DNA of 64,000 bases from an uncultured Microscilla sp. (GTDB lineage Bacteria; Bacteroidota; Bacteroidia; Cytophagales; Microscillaceae): the NCBI RefSeq assembly GCF_947493425.1, contig NZ_CANLRP010000012.1, positions 26,570-90,569 of the forward strand. Direction: 5' to 3'. Below are positions 19,064 through 25,811 of this stretch, one piece after another. Position 1 is the stretch's first letter; each line of letters opens with the position of its first letter. The notes under the pieces are model-generated. The model ran no database searches, was not told the DNA's origin, and worked only from the letters and a program-made list of their open reading frames with translations. The position numbers and the translations under genes are program-made.

Positions 19064-21130
19064 ATGAGAGTCCAGCTTATTATTATCTTAACCCTGACCC
19101 TAACTACTGTTTGTAACGTAGAGGCGCGAAGCCTCAGCACTGATAGTTTAGAAAAACTGTTGCCTACTACTCAAAAAGCCTCCCATCGAATAGATATTTT
19201 AAGTAAGCTTACCTGGCAACTTCGTAATTCAGACTTAAAAAAAGCCCTGAGTTATGGTTTACAACACATCGCCTTGATTCGCAAGTCGGGGAATCCACAG
19301 GCGTTGGCGCAAGCAAATAACTATGTTGGAATTATTTATCGTAATTTGGGAGACTACTCTCAGGCAATGCGTTATCATTATAAAGCGCTCACCCTTGCCC
19401 AACAACACCAGGTAATCGACCAAAAAGCATATTGTTATAATAATATTGGCGACTTATTAGGGAGACAGGGTAACTTGTTGGATGCCCGGAAAAATATACA
19501 ACGAGCGATCGACCTGTTTGTCCAACTTAAAAATGACCGGGGAGAAGCCTATGGCTACTTGAGGCTTGGCGAAGTGCTACAGCAACAAGGGAAGTATGAC
19601 GAAGCATTGGCTGCTTTTTTTAAAGCCTTTGATCTTAGAAAAAAAATGAAAGCAGCAAAAGCTGATCTAAGTGCCCCACTGCAACGGATTGGCGTATTGT
19701 ATGGAGTTCAACATAAATACAAAGAAGCAATGCTGTATTTAGGCAAGGCACTCAGGCAGGACGTGGTCAATAAGGACATACGTGGAATGTGTAGTGTACA
19801 AAACGACATGTCTGCCATTTATTTACAACAAAACAAGATTCAGGAAGCAATCAGGCAGGCAACTGATACCTGGCAACACGCCTCAGAAATAATGGCAAAG
19901 CCTATCATGTATCGTACTGCCCGCTTGTTGCAGCAAGCCTACGAAAAACAAAAAAATTATGTCAAGGCTTACTACTATCAGCAACAATACGTGAGTACGC
20001 TCGAAGATTTTTTGAATGAACAAAGAGGAAACCAGTTGGATGCGTTGAGGTATAGTCATCAATTAGAAAAACAGCAAGTAGAGCTTGACCTAAAAGACAA
20101 AGACATACAATTGCTGCAGCAGGCACAAAAAGAGCACCGCTTAAGGCAAAGTTTGGTGTATGCCTTGTTTGCGGCTATAGTACTACTGGCTGGTTTGATT
20201 ACAGCCTTAGTGAGAGGTAACCTTCGTAAGAAAAAAGCCAACCACCTGTTACAAAACAGAAATCAGGAAATTGCAGAGAAGAATTACGAGATTGTTGTGC
20301 AAAATAAAGAATTACACGCTCAACAAGAAGAGATACGGGCGCAACATGATTCTATAGAGCTACAAAACCGACACATTACCCAAAGTATTCAAGCTGCCAA
20401 AACTATTCAAGAGGCAATCCTTCCTCAGGAAGAACGCATCAAGCAAATGTTTGAGCAATACTTTGTGATTTACCGTCCCCGCGATGTAGTGTCGGGCGAT
20501 TTTTATTGGGCAGGCAAGGTAGACAATACCCGTATTTTGGGTGCTGTTGATTGTACCGGGCATGGAGTGCCAGGGGCGTTTATGAGTATGATTGGGTTTG
20601 CTTTGTTGAACGAAATTATAAAAACTAAAAAAATAACCGACCCTGGAGAAGTGCTCACCAGGCTAAGGCATGAAGTAAAAAAAGCATTGAGTCAGGAAGA
20701 GACTCGCAATAAGGATGGAATGGATGCTGGGTTGATAGCAGTAGAAGAGCAGTCTGACGGCAAAGTAAAAGTAGCCTTTGCTGGTGCCAAGCGCCCATTA
20801 TGGTATATGACCAAAGATTGCACAAGTCTACAGGTAGTAGAGGGTAGCAGAGTTTCAATAGGGCTTACCTATCAAGACAATAGAGTTATTGAAACAAAAA
20901 CGTATTTGTTTGACAAAGGAACCCAACTTTATTTGAGTTCTGATGGTTTTGCCGACCAAAACAATGTAGCCCGCCGGAAATTTGGCACCAAACGATTGCT
21001 TGAGTTAATCTATATGATTGGCAAGCATCCTTTGTACAAGCAGCAAAAAGTCTTGAACAATGATTTGGATGAGTTTATGAGAGACACCGAACAACGTGAT
21101 GATATTTTGCTAATGGGAGTAAAGTTGTAG
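19064..21130 (+). CDS. TPR - membrane helix - SpoIIE/PP2C phosphatase (copy 3 of 3)
   Basis: 688 residues from ATG 19064; an upstream in-frame start at 19019 would place polar Tyr-rich residues before the signal peptide. Same order as its neighbours: signal (VQLIIILTLTLTTVCNVEA), TPR array, membrane helix (LVYALFAAIVLLAGLITALV, identical to copy 1), coiled coil and SpoIIE PP2C with intact VVSGDFYWAG, DCTGHGVPGAFMSMIG and EQRDDILLMG. The C-terminal sixty residues are the most divergent of the three (LLELIYMIGKHPLYKQQKV), ending MRDTEQRDD where copies 1 and 2 have MTGTEQRDD. Shares the TPR insertion with copy 2 and the membrane helix with copy 1, so gene conversion between copies is possible. 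Confidence 0.88.
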   Translation: MRVQLIIILTLTLTTVCNVEARSLSTDSLEKLLPTTQKASHRIDILSKLTWQLRNSDLKKALSYGLQHIALIRKSGNPQALAQANNYVGIIYRNLGDYSQAMRYHYKALTLAQQHQVIDQKAYCYNNIGDLLGRQGNLLDARKNIQRAIDLFVQLKNDRGEAYGYLRLGEVLQQQGKYDEALAAFFKAFDLRKKMKAAKADLSAPLQRIGVLYGVQHKYKEAMLYLGKALRQDVVNKDIRGMCSVQNDMSAIYLQQNKIQEAIRQATDTWQHASEIMAKPIMYRTARLLQQAYEKQKNYVKAYYYQQQYVSTLEDFLNEQRGNQLDALRYSHQLEKQQVELDLKDKDIQLLQQAQKEHRLRQSLVYALFAAIVLLAGLITALVRGNLRKKKANHLLQNRNQEIAEKNYEIVVQNKELHAQQEEIRAQHDSIELQNRHITQSIQAAKTIQEAILPQEERIKQMFEQYFVIYRPRDVVSGDFYWAGKVDNTRILGAVDCTGHGVPGAFMSMIGFALLNEIIKTKKITDPGEVLTRLRHEVKKALSQEETRNKDGMDAGLIAVEEQSDGKVKVAFAGAKRPLWYMTKDCTSLQVVEGSRVSIGLTYQDNRVIETKTYLFDKGTQLYLSSDGFADQNNVARRKFGTKRLLELIYMIGKHPLYKQQKVLNNDLDEFMRDTEQRDDILLMGVKL

Positions 21131-21238
21131 CGGCATTTAATCAAGTCAAAAAATGCAAAGCATTATAATGATAGTATAATTTAGCGAAAACATAGCAAGG
21201 ATTACTTCTTGAGAACTGTTATAATTCGGGAAAAACAT

Positions 21239-21246
21239 TACATTTG
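21239..21246 (+). promoter_or_regulatory. Candidate -7 box for the metal-associated cluster
   Basis: TACATTTG fits the TAnnTTTG consensus. A CTG at 21216-21218, 20 bases upstream, is a one-mismatch -33 element. The box overlaps an in-frame TTG (21244) that might otherwise be taken as the start of the following gene; a promoter here implies translation begins further down, at 21277. Confidence 0.45.
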
Positions 21247-21276
21247 CACTCGAAAACAAAAACCAAGGTTAATCTA

Positions 21277-21654
21277 TTGAAAAAAGTTGTTTCCATATTT
21301 CTCATTTTTCTGGTGCTTTTGCAACCCATGAGCAAGCTATGGATTGTTATATCTTTTAAAATTAACCAGGATTTTATAGCCAAAGTATTATGCATTAATC
21401 GTAGCGAGCCCAAGTCTGCTTGTGCTGGTCGATGTCATCTGGAGCGTGAACTAAAAGACGCTACAGAAAAAGAGCAAAAACAGATTCCTTTGTCAATTGT
21501 AGACAAAAGCGAAACATTTGTTTGCACCGCCCAGCGACTTTCGGTAAAACGCTCATTGATTTGTGCCCTCCCTGCTCGCCAGAGCATTTATCTGCAGCCT
21601 GCCCACCAAGGGTTTATTGCAGATATTTTCCACCCCCCGCAATTCATTGCTTAA
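21277..21654 (+). CDS. Small Cys-containing membrane-anchored protein of a metal-cluster family
   Basis: 125 residues if it starts at TTG 21277, which follows AAGG by eight bases; there is no upstream ATG, and the TTG at 21244 falls in the probable -7 box. A hydrophobic N terminus (VVSIFLIFLVLLQPMS) is followed by the conserved block NQDFIAKVLCINRSEPKSAC and AGRCHLERELK, then a polar region and a Cys-containing C-terminal half. I recall small Bacteroidota proteins with the pattern xFIAxxLCxNxxxPxxxCxGxCxLxxxLK next to metal-uptake or copper-related genes; here the next genes are MbnP/MbnH-like, which fits. The three Cys of the core could bind metal (inference). Function unproven. Confidence 0.65.
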   Translation: MKKVVSIFLIFLVLLQPMSKLWIVISFKINQDFIAKVLCINRSEPKSACAGRCHLERELKDATEKEQKQIPLSIVDKSETFVCTAQRLSVKRSLICALPARQSIYLQPAHQGFIADIFHPPQFIA

Positions 21655-21743
21655 TCTTTTATTTCCCTATTCCCTGTTTTTCAAGTTTTTATTTAAAAAG
21701 CAAGGGAGAGGTATGCCTTTTAAGTAAAACTACAAAAATAACC

Positions 21744-21861
21744 TAATCCACTGAATTTCGTCTCTGACCGTTGTACTTCTTCAAAAAATAGTTCCGTAGC
21801 TAAGGCTACGCAAAGATTTTTTTCATCGTCCAACAAACAGATACTGCCTTCTTTTGGATTA
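21744..21861. repeat. 118-bp imperfect palindromic element
   Basis: The ends are TAATCCA (21744-21750) and TGGATTA (21855-21861). The arms remain partly complementary inward (GTnTCTG, GTTG, AAAAAAT and TT-CGTAGC blocks match), and the centre is a perfect hairpin CGTAGC-TAAG-GCTACG (21795-21810). The whole can fold as one long stem-loop, as a MITE or mobile palindrome would. No clear target duplication is visible. It lies between the small Cys protein gene and mbnP-like gene and could also affect their co-expression. Confidence 0.5.
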
Positions 21862-22001
21862 CTTTATTTTTTCCATTTTACTAAACAACCACTATGTTAC
21901 TTTTTTTATCAAAAATGAGGGCAACTTACCATGACAAGGTTCATTAAAAAAATAGTGAACAAAACCGTCTTGTATTGCCTGCACTTAAAAAAGAATAAGC
22001 A

Positions 22002-22868
22002 ATGAAATCATTGAATATATTAATCATAAGTATTTTATCTATAGCATTATTTGCTGCCTGCAAAAAAGAAGACGCTGCTACTCCTGCCAGCGAAACAGGA
22101 CAAATGATTCTTCAATTTGACAACAAAGTAGGTTCAGAAGAATTGAATTTGACCGAGAGTGGTGGAACCGTATACCCTTACAAAACTGCCAGTGGGCAAA
22201 CCTTCAATATTACCAAAATGGGGTATTACATCAGCAAAATTAAACTAGAGACTGAAGACGGAACGGTACACGAAGATGAAGTGAATGTAAGCGCCAATGC
22301 TGCCGAAGTAAAAGGGTACTACCACGTACTGGAAAGCAACTCTTCGTCTCAATTGATTACCCTTAAAAATATTCCTGCCGGAAAGTATACCAAGGTTACT
22401 TTTACGATTGGAGTAGATGAGGATGGTGTGCAGGAAGGTGCCGCTGGTGGAGTGTTAGACCCGGCAGAAGGCGCTTGGTTTTGGAACTGGAACGCGGGCT
22501 ATATTGGATTTGCTATAGAAGGCGCTTCGCCTAATTCAAGCCAAAAAGAAGTAGTAGGAGAAGGGTGGAAAATACACGAAAAATCGTTTGCCTTGCACGT
22601 AGGTGGATGGAAAGACGTGGCGCCTGCCAGTGGACAAACGCAAAAGTTTGTAAACAATGTAAAAACGTTGACACTAGCCTTGGACTCTCCTATAACTGTT
22701 TCTGAAAAGCTTCAGCCAAAAGCACATATTGTAGTAGATGCATTGAAAGTATTGGATGGGGTAAATATTGATTTTGCCACCTCTTATGCCATCCATGCCC
22801 CAGCATTGGGCAAGCCCTTGGCAGAGCAATTATCTAATGCTTTTATACTTCATCATGTACACCAGTAA
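22002..22868 (+). CDS. MbnP-like periplasmic lipoprotein
   Basis: 288 residues, lipoprotein signal with lipobox Cys20 (SIALFAAC). The body matches the MbnP family: GQMILQFDNKVGSEELNL at the start, YPYKTASGQTFNITKMGYYI-SKIKL, IPAGKYTKVTFTIGVD, then the signature D-P-A-E-G-A-W-F-W-N-W-N-A-G-Y-I-G-F, W-K-I-H with Ser/His, and a His-rich C terminus (HHVHQ). In methanotrophs MbnP has a Trp oxidised to kynurenine by MbnH and binds copper. The adjacent dihaem gene starts one base after this stop, so they are translationally coupled. A copper-binding role is inferred from the family; the Trp-rich motif is seen directly. Confidence 0.85.
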   Translation: MKSLNILIISILSIALFAACKKEDAATPASETGQMILQFDNKVGSEELNLTESGGTVYPYKTASGQTFNITKMGYYISKIKLETEDGTVHEDEVNVSANAAEVKGYYHVLESNSSSQLITLKNIPAGKYTKVTFTIGVDEDGVQEGAAGGVLDPAEGAWFWNWNAGYIGFAIEGASPNSSQKEVVGEGWKIHEKSFALHVGGWKDVAPASGQTQKFVNNVKTLTLALDSPITVSEKLQPKAHIVVDALKVLDGVNIDFATSYAIHAPALGKPLAEQLSNAFILHHVHQ

Positions 22869-22869
22869 A

Positions 22870-23934
22870 ATGCCATTGAATTATAAATTATACCAAGCAT
22901 ACCCTACCTTGTGTTGGGTATGCATTTTTGTATTGTTGGTGGGGTGCCAAAAACAACGCGAAGCCCCTGACAATACCTATGTATTTGTAAAACCTGCAAA
23001 CTTTCCCGAACCTACCTATACTTTTAAGAACAACCCCGTGACTAAAGAAGGTTTTTTGTTAGGGCGCAGGCTGTTTTTTGACCCGTTACTGTCTAAAGAC
23101 GGAAGTGTATCGTGCAACAACTGCCATATTCAGTCTACCGCCTTTGCCGATGCCCAACAGCATCCGCTAAGCATTGGGGTAGAAAACAGGGTAGGGATTC
23201 GAAATGCACCTGCGTTGGCAAATTTGGCGTTTATGCCTGAGTTTTTTTGGGATGGAGGAGTTACTCATTTAGATTTTGTCCCTATCAATGCCATAGAAGC
23301 AGCCTTTGAAATGGATGAAACGATAGAGAATGTGGTAAAAAAACTGAATGAAAGTACAGTATACCCTGCTTTGTTTAAAAAAGCTTTTGGGGTAGACAAA
23401 GTTACGTCTCCTTATATGTTGCAGGCGTTGTCGCAGTTTATGACAATGATGGTGTCGGCCAATTCCCGTTATGATAAATACCAACGGGGCGAAGGGGAGC
23501 AGTTGAGCGATGACGAACAAGCAGGGTTGACTTTGTTTCAAGCCAAGTGTGGCAGTTGCCATACTGGGGCATTATTTACTGACTTCAGTTATAGAAATAA
23601 TGGCATTAGTACCACCTTTAGCGACGAAGGCAGGGCGCGCATTTCTGAAGCAACCGAAGACATTGGTAAATTTAGAGTCCCTAGCTTAAGAAATGTGGCA
23701 TTAACGGCACCGTACATGCACAACGCAAAGTTTAGAACTTTGGAAGAAGTATTGAAACATTATGCCGAAGGGGTACAACCTTCTGCAACACTTGATGCTT
23801 CGTTACAGCGTAATGGGCGGTTGGGTATTGCTTTGACAAGCGAAGAGCAACGAAAAATTATCGTTTTTCTACGCACACTTACTGACAATGATTTTCGTTC
23901 AGACGAGCGGTTTCAAAATAGAAATGAAGAATGA
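22870..23934 (+). CDS. MbnH-like dihaem cytochrome c peroxidase-family protein
   Basis: 354 residues from ATG 22870, one base after the mbnP-like stop (an alternative ATG at 22855 would overlap). Lipoprotein signal with lipobox LVGC (Cys26). Two haem-binding motifs: C82-N-N-C85-H86 and C227-G-S-C230-H231; other bacterial cytochrome c peroxidase-family features are LGRRLFFDPLLSKDGSVSC, RNAPALANLAF, FWDGG, and the distal FRVPSLRNVALTAPYMHN. MbnH uses a bis-Fe(IV) state to oxidise a Trp of MbnP. The 3' end overlaps the next gene by ATGA. Assignment rests on family motifs plus the partner gene. Confidence 0.9.
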   Translation: MPLNYKLYQAYPTLCWVCIFVLLVGCQKQREAPDNTYVFVKPANFPEPTYTFKNNPVTKEGFLLGRRLFFDPLLSKDGSVSCNNCHIQSTAFADAQQHPLSIGVENRVGIRNAPALANLAFMPEFFWDGGVTHLDFVPINAIEAAFEMDETIENVVKKLNESTVYPALFKKAFGVDKVTSPYMLQALSQFMTMMVSANSRYDKYQRGEGEQLSDDEQAGLTLFQAKCGSCHTGALFTDFSYRNNGISTTFSDEGRARISEATEDIGKFRVPSLRNVALTAPYMHNAKFRTLEEVLKHYAEGVQPSATLDASLQRNGRLGIALTSEEQRKIIVFLRTLTDNDFRSDERFQNRNEE

Positions 23935-24887
23935 AAAAGATAGTTTTAATTATAATACTTGCCAGTTTTGCCTTGTCAAGTCAAGCATGTGATGTATGTG
24001 GCTGTAGGTTAGGAGGTGTATACTTTGGTATTTTGCCTATGCACACCACCCATTTTATAGGCTTGCGTTACAGCCAGGCAGCTTTTAAGGCTTCGGTTAC
24101 TTATGGTAACAATCAGTACATTGCCAATGAATCTTCAGAAGACATTTATCGTCGGGTAGACCTTATGGGAAGATATAGCATATCGCGCCGCCTTCAGGTA
24201 AACTTTATTGTGCCTTACCTGATGAACGACATGAACGGTAGCCATCAACAGGTACAAAGTGCCGGAATGGGCGACCCTATGGTGTTGTTGTACTATAACT
24301 TGTTTAACACTGCCAACAGTGGCGTATCTTTTTGGCAACACTCTTTATCGTTGGGTGGAGGATTGAAAATGCCGGTAGGCGAATACCAAAAATTAGACGA
24401 TGGATTAATTATTAACCCAAACTTTCAGCTAGGATCAGGTAGCCTTGATTACTTACTGTCAATGAATTATACATTGCGTTACAAGAAAACAGGGGTAAAT
24501 ATCGAGTCGGGGTACAAAATGAATACAAAAAATAGCGAAGGTTACCGTTTTGGCAATCAGTTCAATACCAGCGCGTATGTATTCCAATGGCTTGAAACCC
24601 CACAAGTGGCCTTTTTGCCTTTTGCGGGTGTTTATTATGAGCAAGCCGAAAAGCATACCAATGAAACCATTGAACAACTTAATACTGGAGGCAGCTCACT
24701 GTTTGGTACCGTAGGTTTGCAGGTGTTTCGCAATAACCTAAGTGTAAACTTTATGTATCAAATGCCTTGGGTGCAAAACTTCAACACCGATCAGTTATCC
24801 AATATTTCGGCGCAAAACCGTTTCAGTGTAGGTTTGTTGTACAATTTTTCGCTGAAAAAGCGCAAGAAGAAAACGCCAAAAAAATAA
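23931..24887 (+). CDS. Outer-membrane beta-barrel protein of the MbnP/MbnH cluster
   Basis: 318 residues. Signal peptide (VLIILASFALSSQA) followed at once by C-D-V-C-G-C, a three-Cys cluster suited to metal binding, then strands of a barrel (GLRYSQAAFKASVTYG, VDLMGRYSISRRLQVNFIVP, GVSFWQHSLSLGGGLKMP, FSVGLLYNFSLKKRKKK). The start ATGA-overlaps the MbnH-like gene by four bases, so the three genes are one transcript. Proteins of this kind accompany MbnP/MbnH pairs in Bacteroidota. Role inferred: metal or ligand passage, or cofactor delivery at the outer membrane. Ends with a Lys-rich tail. Confidence 0.75.
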   Translation: MKKIVLIIILASFALSSQACDVCGCRLGGVYFGILPMHTTHFIGLRYSQAAFKASVTYGNNQYIANESSEDIYRRVDLMGRYSISRRLQVNFIVPYLMNDMNGSHQQVQSAGMGDPMVLLYYNLFNTANSGVSFWQHSLSLGGGLKMPVGEYQKLDDGLIINPNFQLGSGSLDYLLSMNYTLRYKKTGVNIESGYKMNTKNSEGYRFGNQFNTSAYVFQWLETPQVAFLPFAGVYYEQAEKHTNETIEQLNTGGSSLFGTVGLQVFRNNLSVNFMYQMPWVQNFNTDQLSNISAQNRFSVGLLYNFSLKKRKKKTPKK

Positions 24888-24892
24888 ATACT

Positions 24893-24961
24893 AAAAAGCA
24901 CCTGACTAAAAGAGAGCACTTGAGCAATTGCTTCATTTGTATCTTTAGTGAGGTGTTTTTT
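24893..24961 (+). terminator. Terminator of the metal-associated cluster
   Basis: AAAAAGCACCTGACTAAA (24893-24910) pairs with TTTAGTGAGGTGTTTTT (24944-24960) with two or three mismatches, enclosing a small AGCAATTGCT palindrome, and ends in a T-run. It lies six bases beyond the stop at 24887 and would end the mbnP-mbnH-OMP transcript. Confidence 0.65.
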
Positions 24962-25126
24962 CAATGACAGTATTCAGGAAGTACTAGGGGATTTACATAA
25001 ACAAAATTTGAAATTTACCTAACGCTTTACCGAAGAAAATGGATAGTTTGTCGAGTATTATGAACAGTTTAAAGTGAAAGGAGGTAGTTATAAGTAACAT
25101 TACTAAGATCCTTAACTTTACACATT

Positions 25127-25519
25127 ATGGACAGTTTAATAATAAAATCGGGCAAAGATACTCCCTTTGTGTGTTTTGACACAAACAACAATATTTTTGA
25201 GATTTCAGGGGAGTCTTACAGCGTGTTACCCAACGAGTTTTATGAACCCGTTTTACAGTGGTTGCGCAATTACCTTCCTACAAACCGTCTCCCTATTACC
25301 TTAAATATTCAGTTCAGCTACTTCAATACTTCTACTTATTCTCCGTTGTGCGAGCTACTCACCATTCTGGAGCGGTACCAGTCAAGCATAGGAGTAGAGG
25401 TTACCATCAACTGGTTTGCCAGCCAAGACGACAGCGAAATGATCAGCGATGCCCATTTTTTGAAATCTAGTTTTTGCAACCTCTATTTTAAAGTGCTACC
25501 AATACAAGCCGCTGCTTAA
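25127..25519 (+). CDS. siaC: SiaC-family regulatory phosphoprotein (DUF1987)
   Basis: 130 residues. Matches the SiaC/DUF1987 family: FDTNNNIFEISGESY near the start, N-E-F-Y-E-P-V-L-Q-W-L, then LNIQFSYFNTSTYSPLCELL, where the FNTST (66-70) Thr/Ser cluster corresponds to the phosphorylated Thr68 of Pseudomonas SiaC, and a C-terminal helix. SiaC is phosphorylated by the kinase SiaB and dephosphorylated by the SpoIIE-type phosphatase SiaA, and controls a diguanylate cyclase. Here no SiaB homologue or GGDEF protein is visible, but four SpoIIE phosphatases lie in the same window. Single gene with a TAACTTTA sequence close upstream. Confidence 0.85.
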   Translation: MDSLIIKSGKDTPFVCFDTNNNIFEISGESYSVLPNEFYEPVLQWLRNYLPTNRLPITLNIQFSYFNTSTYSPLCELLTILERYQSSIGVEVTINWFASQDDSEMISDAHFLKSSFCNLYFKVLPIQAAA

Positions 25520-25607
25520 TAATTGACAACGCCTTACTTTTGTACTTAAACAAAAATGGTTTTGAGGATGGATTTTGACTAATTGCCTGAATACCAACAT
25601 TAATCAA

Positions 25608-25732
25608 CCGAAGCTACAGCTTTGCTGTGCTGAGCTCTGCTTCAGTTAATCCTGTAAATCCTAAAACCGAGTCTATTTATAAATCCCGACTCATCGGGGC
25701 AGCTTGCTGTGACGAGCTCACCGCAGGTAATC
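25608..25732. repeat. Hairpin-rich region with two related direct repeats
   Basis: Copy 1 (25611-25652) and copy 2 (25697-25732) share GCTT(T)GCTGTG, GAGCTC, CAG or AGG and TAATC in the same order at about 85-base spacing. Each forms a small hairpin (ACAGC-TTT-GCTGT in copy 1). Between them are GAGTC/GACTC arms and CCCGA-CTCA-TCGGG. The stretch lies downstream of siaC and of the convergent VIT gene, with no coding signal; a decayed repeat family or a termination region are both possible. Confidence 0.45.
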
Positions 25733-25811
25733 ACTTTCATCTTAGTATATTTATTCTTCAACTCCCCTTACTCGCAAGTTAAAGCCTCCTTATTTTGTGA
25801 TCAGTAACAAG

